Assembly: GCA_002633005.1 (NCBI GenBank)
Contig: NMRA01000518.1
Coordinates: forward strand, 66,810-130,809
Reading direction: 5' to 3'
From: Phoronis australis
Lineage: Eukaryota > Phoronida > Phoronidae
DNA length: 64,000 bases
Shown: positions 57,906 to 64,000 of the stretch, one piece after another
Layout of the letters: each line of letters begins with the position of its first letter
How positions within the stretch are numbered: the stretch's first letter is position 1
Position numbers and translations under genes: made by a program
Notes under the pieces: generated by a model
What the model saw: the letters and a program-made list of their open reading frames with translations, nothing else
Databases searched by the model: none
Told to the model about the DNA's origin: nothing

Positions 57906-60214
57906 GTATGTAGCCAGCGCCTTATAACCTACTTGTTTTTTAATATGCACTTGTTTTAGTCTAGGGCGTCATTTGAGTTGAGTCACAATTGTCACGGCTT
58001 ATTATGTTCCCACTATTTATATGTGGGTACATATTGCCATCATCCATCTGGACGTCTGACATCTGCAGCTGTGTCTTCTAAGCTCCTCACAGGATCTTGA
58101 TGAGATTGGGGAGGTGTGTTTCTATCAAGCTGACTACGGATGACGACAAGTTTCAGACTGATCCGACTTAAGCTATGCTCCCTAGTGGCAATTTTAGCTT
58201 TTAGTGATTGCCTCTGTATCTTTGTAATTCTTGGATAGATTTTCATGAAATTTGGTTTCTATTATGAAGGTGACGATACCTTTACATTTTCCGACATTTT
58301 TGATGATTCTGAGCCACTTAGTAGCTGTTCTTAAAATGTCCTTTTTTGTCATCCGCCTTTTTATCTGCCAAACTGCTCAAAGGATGATTATGAAAATTGG
58401 CAGGTGTGTTTCTGATGAGGAGGCGGTAGTCGATGTTGATTTTAGGGCGTGTTTGACTACCCTGGTGCTCCATACTGGAGATTTTGTTTCATTTTGCGTC
58501 CACGGCTGTATCTTCTTTACAGGAACTATGTGAAATTTGGCTGATATGTTTCTATGGAGTTGACAAGAGGTGATGACGAATTTCAGCCCAATTCAATGTT
58601 TGGTGTGCCCTCTAGTGGCAATTTTTTTTTTACATTTTCCTGTGTGTCTCCAATAATGGTGAATGGATTTTCATGAAACTTGACCAATAGGTTTCTATTA
58701 AGGTAATGATAATGCCTTTCCATTTTTGCACATATTTCACATATTATGCACCTCCTAGTGGGAATTTTTAACAATTTCAAGTCCATCTTTGGCATCTGTC
58801 TATCTGCCAAGCTACTACTTGGAGGATCATTGTGAAAAGTGGCAGATGTGTTTGTGATGAGAAGGCCCCGTCTGACGTTGCTATTCTGACGGGTTCTACT
58901 ACTCTAACGCCCCCTAGTGTTTTTTTCCGTCTACCACTCCTTAACCTTTTTTATTTGCGTTTGCCTCTGTATTTTCAGAGTTCATGAATGGATTTTTATC
59001 AAATTTGGCAAACAGGTTTCTATTATGGAGATGACAATGGTCTTCCATTTTCATATGGATTTGATGTATTTTTGCATGACTTAGTGACTATTTTTATTTT
59101 TTTGGGTTCCTTTCTTATTCCTGATTAGAAGACGCAGATTTTTAGCTGTATTTGCCTGCTGTGACGCCTCCTGGTGGCAGCTAGTCTTTTTTGCTTCCTT
59201 GGCTGTGTCTCCTTACTCCTTTGAAAGAACTTTGTGAAATTTTGCAATAATTAGTTTTATATTATAAATATGAATACGGCTACCTAAGACTTTTGAATGG
59301 TTTTGACTACCGTTGTACCCCCAGTGGCAATTTTAGTTTTAATGTTTGCATCTGCATCTTCAGAGTCTTTTGACAGTTTTTATTGAAATGTGGTAAACAA
59401 GTTCCTGTTAGATAGTGATAGCATCTATCCATTTTTTGGTGGATTTGACATTTTCTGTGCCTTCTATTGTCCATTTTGACACTTATAAACACCCGTAGAA
59501 GCACGCTGTTAGCGTTGCTGTTGTGGGCGCATATCAGTGCTCTCCGGTGCTTTCGTTTGCTCTACACCAGGTTTGTAGATCCTGCTGACATCAAAGACCT
59601 AACCCACAGACAGTTTTTGTATTGTTAGTTTTTTATTCCCACATCAAGCTCATTCTGCGTCATCGGTCTTAACACTGGAATTCTTCTCTGTTGCACTTTA
59701 ATTGAAACTTGATGTACTTAAATAAGGGTTTGTGAATGTCGAGAATTAGGTCAGGAGACTTGAATGTGCATAGCTGTGACTGTAGTCAATTGACCAAATA
59801 ATGTGCTCTTGTTAAAGAACTTTCTAGTTTGTGCAAATGTGGTGTGGATTCAGTGTGACGTTTTCTTATCTTGAGGTTAATTTATCGTTTTTATGCCTCA
59901 CTGTTACTTAACTTAATGGGCCATGACCAGTGTGTTCAAATTATGTGAATTCTTGTTTAGAGGTCGATCTGGCTAACCAAAATTTTTCCATCTTCTAACA
60001 ACCAAACATGTTCAGAAAAGTTTCTTGAATGTTTATAAGTTTTAACCTTTCATCTGAGGTTCTTCATCACCCCTGCCATTCAGTGAACTAGATTTATAGA
60101 TCAAGAGAGCATGCATTAAGTATCCAACACTGTCAGACTTTCCTACCATCCAAGATTTTACACTCCTCGCTACCAGCTAGTTATTTGTTTTAGACCCAAT
60201 TTAACATATTGTAG
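57906..60214 (+). other. Intron, 2.3 kb, largely repeat
   Basis: About 58005-59520 is the approximately 145-nt-period repeat; the last 260 nt match the intron before K21. Confidence 0.75.
58005..59520. repeat. About 145-nt-period repeat, locus 2
   Basis: Begins with a hairpin (CCCACTATTTATATGTGGG) and continues as degenerate units marked by CCCTAGTGGCAATTTT variants near 58175, 58317, 58465, 58607, 58747, 58908, 59160, 59314 and 59460. Units also share TTTTCATGAAATTTGG and GTTTCTATTATGAAGG blocks. No protein is supported in it. Confidence 0.8.
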
Positions 60215-60397
60215 ACATCTGTACCCTTCCATCTAACAACGGCCAGAGCTCAGGCTATGAAATCTTCTGGTATTATGATAAGAACATCAGGCGGTGTCGT
60301 CGGTTCATCTTCAGAGGTGTTGGTGGCAATGCCAACAGATTTGCCAACAGGGAGAGCTGCTTAAGTGTTTGTGGCAGACGCCCGTCTAAGAAGACTG
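60215..60397 (+). CDS. Kunitz domain exon K23 lacking C2 and C4 (type B variant)
   Basis: Near-identical to K21, with the same two replacements (C2 to Ser, C4 to Val), same splice sites and phase. Differs by A-N-R-E-S-C for G-S-R-E-S-C. The open frame in both copies shows the Cys-poor form is maintained after duplication. Confidence 0.92.
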
Positions 60398-61164
60398 GTT
60401 AGTGCGACGCTGAATGTATTACTGAACTACATCAAACTGGAAACTTAGACATAGACATGGGCAGATCCAGGCAAATCCAGGGGGGCCAAGGGTATCCAGT
60501 GCCCCCCTTTTCCCTTGATTTTAGTGATATTAAATCTATAATTTTCAAATTGTTGTTTTGGACCCCCTTTAAAAAATCCTTTATAAAAATTCTGGATCCG
60601 CCCTTGTTAGAACATCTAGTATGATGTTCACATTCTGTCAAAAACCAGCTTTTCATTTAAGCCACAGGAAATGGCAACAAATATTATGCTTTACCATGAT
60701 TTTGAACTGTGTTCTGCACCTTGGTTTCCACTAAACATTGTTTTTAAAAAAAGGTGTAATCGTGCAAATATTTTTGGTGAATGTAATCCTGTTTTTGAGT
60801 TCTTAATGGCTTATTTATATGGGCTCTTTGAAACTTATGAAACGATGTTACAAGTGTCTGTTGTTATCTAACAAAATGTTTAATGTTGTTTAATTATGCT
60901 GCAGTAATTCAGTGTTCATGTAGTCATTAATTATCACATTTTGTACAGCTAAACATTCTGCACGATATCCACCCTTTCTTAACACAAATTACCACGTTTT
61001 GTGCTAACGTTCGTGTTGTCCCTCCTTTTCACTAATCCTTTTATATCTTTGCCCTGTATGTTTGATATAACTGATATCTATACAACTGATTCATATGCAA
61101 TTAGAGCAACTTATATGGAGAATCCCGTGTTCTACTTGTTGTGTTTTATAATTGCTTCATACAG
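60398..61164 (+). other. Intron, 0.8 kb, with MITE-like insertion
   Basis: Start is homologous to the intron after K21, interrupted by the element at 60450-60606. Confidence 0.75.
60450..60606. mobile_element. MITE-like insertion (about 157 bp)
   Basis: Absent from the paralogous intron after K21. Ends are inverted repeats: CATGGGCAGATCCAG versus the reverse complement of CTGGATCCGCCCTTG. TTAGA flanks both sides (60445-60449 and 60607-60611), a likely target duplication. Contains C/G-rich runs (GGGGGGCC, GCCCCCC) and no coding capacity. Confidence 0.75.
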
Positions 61165-61275
61165 AGGCTCCTCTGCAACCAACCACAGCTGCTCCGAAAT
61201 CTGTGAAGACAGATGCTCCAACCACCCAACAGGCTCCAGTAATCACGACTGGTCTTGCTGGGAAAGAGTTCAAAG
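61165..61275 (+). CDS. 111-nt Thr/Pro linker exon L2
   Basis: Acceptor cttcatacag, donor AAAG|gtcagt, phase 1/1. Encodes E-A-P-L-Q-P-T-T-A-A-P-K-S-V, then Q-A-P-V-I-T-T-G-L-A-G-K-E-F-K. Paralogue of L1 and L3. Confidence 0.85.
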
Positions 61276-62072
61276 GTCAGTTATTAGTAGAATGTGATGA
61301 TAAAAAATGATTTTGAATATGTTCCAAATTCATTGAATGAAGTATTCTGAAGTTAGCACACGCTTTCACAGGCTATACTTGTGAAAGTCTCCAAGATGCT
61401 TAGGTAGTTGCCTTATTGACAGTGAAAAATTCAAAAAGCTGTGTAGTGCATAAACACGTCTGACTCATCTCTGTAATGTGTTTAGGTCAGTCATTGAGTG
61501 CATTTTGTTACTTCAGAAATAGAGTTGGATTCGGGATGTGGAAATATAAAAATTGAATGGGGACAATACTCTGGTCCATAAGTTAAGCTGACTTGGACAC
61601 TGACCATGTGTGGTGATTCACGTTGGGACAAATCTTCGCTTCACTGCTGTTTTTCCTAACTTTGATTTAGCTGTTGATAGACTCTCCAACTGGCAACAGT
61701 TAGACCTACCTTTCATTAGTTGACGGTTGATGCAATAACTGTACCAAGCTTATGATTGTAAGAGATTACAATATCCTGCAGTTTTATGTAGTCATAGTGT
61801 GCATGCTAGATCTTCTGCATTTCATTATCATCTTGTAATCACTGTAATGTGGATTGTCCATGACTTGTCTTCTCTGAGACGAAGTGCCGTACTATTGCAT
61901 TGTATGTATTACTATATTTTTCTAAACTCGAGCCTCTTAAATAATGTTTATTGTAGTTGATTTCTATCAGTGTTTGTTTGGACATAAATTGATACATGTG
62001 TGGTATTACAAATTTATGGAAATTTCTATTTCTGCTTTCTTGCGTTTTATCATGTTTTCTTGGTTTATGTAG
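61276..62072 (+). other. Intron, 0.8 kb
   Basis: Homologous to the intron after L3 (shared AAGCTGACTTGG and CACTGACCATGT blocks), so linker and intron duplicated together. Confidence 0.75.
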
Positions 62073-62183
62073 AGGCCCACACGCATCCAACCATAGCTTC
62101 ACAGAAATCTGTGAGAACAGATGCACCAACCACTAAACAGGATTTGGTGACCTCAACTGACTTACCTGGAAATGAGGTTAAAG
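62073..62183 (+). CDS. 111-nt Thr/Pro linker exon L3
   Basis: Acceptor ggtttatgtag, donor AAAG|gtcagt, phase 1/1. Encodes E-A-H-T-H-P-T-I-A-S-Q-K-S-V, then T-S-T-D-L-P-G-N-E-V-K. The C-terminal half is closest to L1. Confidence 0.83.
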
Positions 62184-62713
62184 GTCAGTTGTTGATTGAA
62201 TAAAAAGTGAAGTATTGAATATGTGGCAATATTCATTGAAGCAGTTTGTGTTGTACAGTCATACACTTGCATATGCCATAATTGTGCACAGAGTTGCGAG
62301 GCAGACATTGAAAAATTCAAAAAAATCAGGATGACGCATGATAACTGGTCTATCACATGTCTGACATGCTTAGAAATATGATAGCAGACCTACCTTTTGA
62401 AAACTAGGTGAATCATCCAAAGCATTTTGCTAACTCAGAAATAGAGGAGAGTCCAGTGTATGGGAACAATACCGGCTTGGTGGCTTGTCCCCACTCTGGT
62501 CCTTGAGTCAAGCTGACTTGGGCACTGACCATGTATGGTGATTTATGTTAGGGCAAATGTTGGTTTCAACACTGTTTTTCCTAGATTTGATTTTTCATTG
62601 TTCTTTGCAATTATGTAGTTCTCAGAGTTCTTAGACTGCTGTTTCAGTAGTCTTGCCTCAAGTCTCATGTCTGTAGCTTTTAAATGTTTACAAATGCCAT
62701 TTCCCTCTCATAG
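62184..62713 (+). other. Intron, 0.5 kb
   Basis: Homologous to the preceding intron; no other feature. Confidence 0.75.
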
Positions 62714-62875
62714 ACCCCTGTCCTGAAGTCTGCACCCTGATTTACACCCCTGTGTGTGCCAACAATGGAAAGACATATCCCAATGAATGTGCCATGAGGG
62801 TTGCTGGCTGTAAGACGAAAACTGAACTGAAGGTTGTGTCCAAAGGCAAATGTCCGGAAACTACCACTCCCCAAG
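62714..62875 (+). CDS. Kazal domain exon Kz4
   Basis: Acceptor ccctctcatag, donor CAAG|gtaggg, phase 1/1. Six cysteines: C-P-E-V-C-T-L, Y-T-P-V-C-A-N-N-G-K-T-Y-P-N-E-C, A-G-C-K-T, G-K-C-P-E. Paralogue of Kz3. Confidence 0.94.
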
Positions 62876-63189
62876 GTAGGGGTTTGACATAATTTCTACT
62901 TGTTCTTTTACTGAACTTTGCCTAACTTTTAGTCATTTCGTACGTAAAATTATTTAGTGCATCTCTCACTTGCACCCTATAATCGATTCATCCCTATCGG
63001 CTTAAGTCACTTCGTCTCCACATCTGCACTGCAAAGACCTAATGGGTTTAGATGCTTTGCAGTCTTCAGGAAAGATCTGGTGCATGCCCATTCACACCCT
63101 TCCTGTAAAGAACTTCCTAATATTCATTCATAAATGCTAGTAAAATGATGGGTGGTTGGATTGTTGTGACGCCGTTGTGTTATTATTTT

Positions 63190-63530
63190 TATGCGCCCAC
63201 ATATTTATATGTGGACGCATTATGCCGTCATCTGCGTCCGTCCGGGGGGCGTCCAACCGTTTGACGTATGTTCATGAAATTTTGCACGTGATCCTTTCAT
63301 TGATGGGATGGCATGAGCGAACTTTCGAATGAATCCGATTACCGGTGTGCCCCCTAGTGGCAATTTTAGTTTTTTACGTTTATCTTTGTGTCTTCAAATG
63401 TCCTCGACGTATTTTCAAGAGGCAATTATTAGTAAGACGACGGCATTCTGCCATTTTCGTAATTTCATAAAATTTGGCGTACAGGCTTCTGTTAATGAGG
63501 TGACGCTAATGCAATTTTGGATGCCGGAAA
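63190..63530. repeat. About 145-nt-period repeat, locus 3
   Basis: Starts with the palindrome GCGCCCACATATTTATATGT...GGACGC and includes GCCCCCTAGTGGCAATTTT at about 63350. Best-preserved left end of the family in the window. Confidence 0.75.
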
Positions 63531-63540
63531 CTGAGCAAGC

Positions 63541-63765
63541 CTAGATGAACATTACTATGTCACCTTTCACCATTGTAGGATACATCTTGTATGGCACTGA
63601 ATGAAATAATAAAGCCTAGATGAACATTACTATGTCACCTTTCATCATTGTAGGATACATCTTGTATGGCACTGAATGAAATAATAAAGCCTAGATGAAC
63701 ATTACTATGTCACCTTTCACCATTGTAGGATACATCTTGTATGGCACTGAATGAAATAATGAAGC
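63541..63765. repeat. 75-nt minisatellite, three copies
   Basis: CTAGATGAACATTACTATGT begins copies at 63541, 63616 and 63691; almost identical. AATAAAGC lies at the first two copy junctions. Confidence 0.93.
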
Positions 63766-63835
63766 TCGTGACTCTGATTCATTCCCAGTCTAATCTGTTC
63801 TCTGACTTCTCAAACCATCCCATTTATATTTTCAG

Positions 63836-64000
63836 ATATTTGTGCACTACCCAAAGTTGAAGGCCCATGTGCTGCTCGCATCAACGCTTGGTACTACAAC
63901 AAAGACAAGGGGGCGTGTCTTCCTTTCACTTATGGTGGTTGTGACGGCAATGAGAATAATTTTTTTTCTATTGAGGCTTGTGAAGCTGCTTGCCCAGTAA
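63836..64000 (+). CDS. Kunitz domain exon K24 (type A, partial 3')
   Basis: Acceptor atattttcag, phase 1. Nearly identical to K22: I-C-A-L-P-K-V-E-G-P-C-A-A, P1 Ala, all six cysteines present. The window ends about three bases before the expected donor if the exon is 168 nt like its relatives. Confidence 0.93.
   Translation: MFVHYPKLKAHVLLASTLGTTTKTRGRVFLSLMVVVTAMRIIFFLLRLVKLLAQ

Larger units (their letters stand above)
62876..63835 (+). other. Intron, 1.0 kb, repeats replacing a micro-exon
   Basis: Matches the intron after Kz3 for about 310 nt and then switches abruptly, after TTATTATTTTT, to the 145-nt-type repeat. No V-T-G-L-G micro-exon is found before K24. Confidence 0.75.
1..64000 (+). 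other. Papilin-like multi-Kunitz/Kazal/FN3 secreted protein locus (partial both ends)
   Basis: All supported exons lie on the + strand, are bounded by AG/GT, and join in phase 1. Order: mucin-like exon, CCPD cassettes, Kunitz K1-K10 with micro-exons, Thr-rich minisatellite exon, K11-K17, two FN3, K18-K19, Kazal exons, then repeated Kunitz/Kazal modules. CCPD cassettes together with Kunitz domains are characteristic of papilin-type matrix proteins; Kazal and FN3 domains are not standard papilin parts, and no thrombospondin, Ig or PLAC domain is seen here. The first and last exons run off the window. A signal-peptide exon at 12614 means this could be two adjacent genes or one gene with two promoters. 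Confidence 0.75.

Noticed and set aside
58040-59504. Several short - strand frames with similar peptides
   Set aside because: Their similarity comes from the 145-nt nucleotide repeat; stops break them at each unit and no protein family fits.
1-64000. Genes on the - strand, tRNA or rRNA genes, CRISPR arrays, prokaryotic operons
   Set aside because: None could be supported by eye; the tandem arrays present are coding repeats or intronic satellites.

Overview
The window reads as an internal piece of one very large, intron-rich animal locus on the + strand. It encodes a secreted, papilin-like, multi-domain protein. The evidence is GT-AG splicing throughout, almost uniformly phase 1 exon boundaries, long AT-rich introns, and extracellular domains typical of metazoans (Kunitz/BPTI, Kazal, fibronectin III, papilin-type CCPD cassettes, Ser/Thr-rich mucin stretches). 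I cannot name the species; a marine invertebrate (lophotrochozoan or invertebrate deuterostome) is a guess. No gene is supported on the - strand and no RNA gene was recognised.

Layout. 1-2560: an 852-codon Ser/Thr-rich, sequon-rich mucin-like exon, open at the left edge. 2816-5301: fifteen four-cysteine CCPD cassettes, six of them in a near-identical 90-nt tandem array. 7110-9609: Kunitz K1 and K2. 12614-13325: an exon that opens with a convincing signal peptide, then a Thr/Pro stalk and Kunitz K3, so a second promoter or a second gene may start here. 15624-27116: K4-K9, one per exon. 27392-28319: three 30-nt micro-exons. 29206-31088: K10 and an exon made of a 129-nt coding minisatellite broken by an assembly N. 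31375-46749: a repeating theme of micro-exon (often ending GLG), compact 168-nt Kunitz exon (type A), then longer or divergent Kunitz exon (type B), with two FN3 exons inserted at 41446-43651. 47033-52288: Kazal exons, present twice because about 2.8 kb is repeated head-to-tail across a single N (probably unmerged haplotypes). 53763-64000: tandem modules of Kunitz, Cys-poor Kunitz, Thr/Pro linker, Kazal and micro-exon.

In total I support 24 Kunitz domains (two lacking the Cys14-Cys38 pair), 6 Kazal exons (4 if the 2.8-kb duplication is artefactual) plus decayed Kazal copies, and 2 FN3 domains. All inter-domain introns whose phase can be read are phase 1, so domains can be added, lost or skipped without frame damage. 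The P1 residues of the Kunitz domains differ widely (R, K, F, Y, A, S, N, E, I, P, G), which suggests a multi-headed protease inhibitor or extracellular-matrix protein; that function is inference. Introns carry several repeat families, including an approximately 145-nt periodic repeat and two MITE-like elements.
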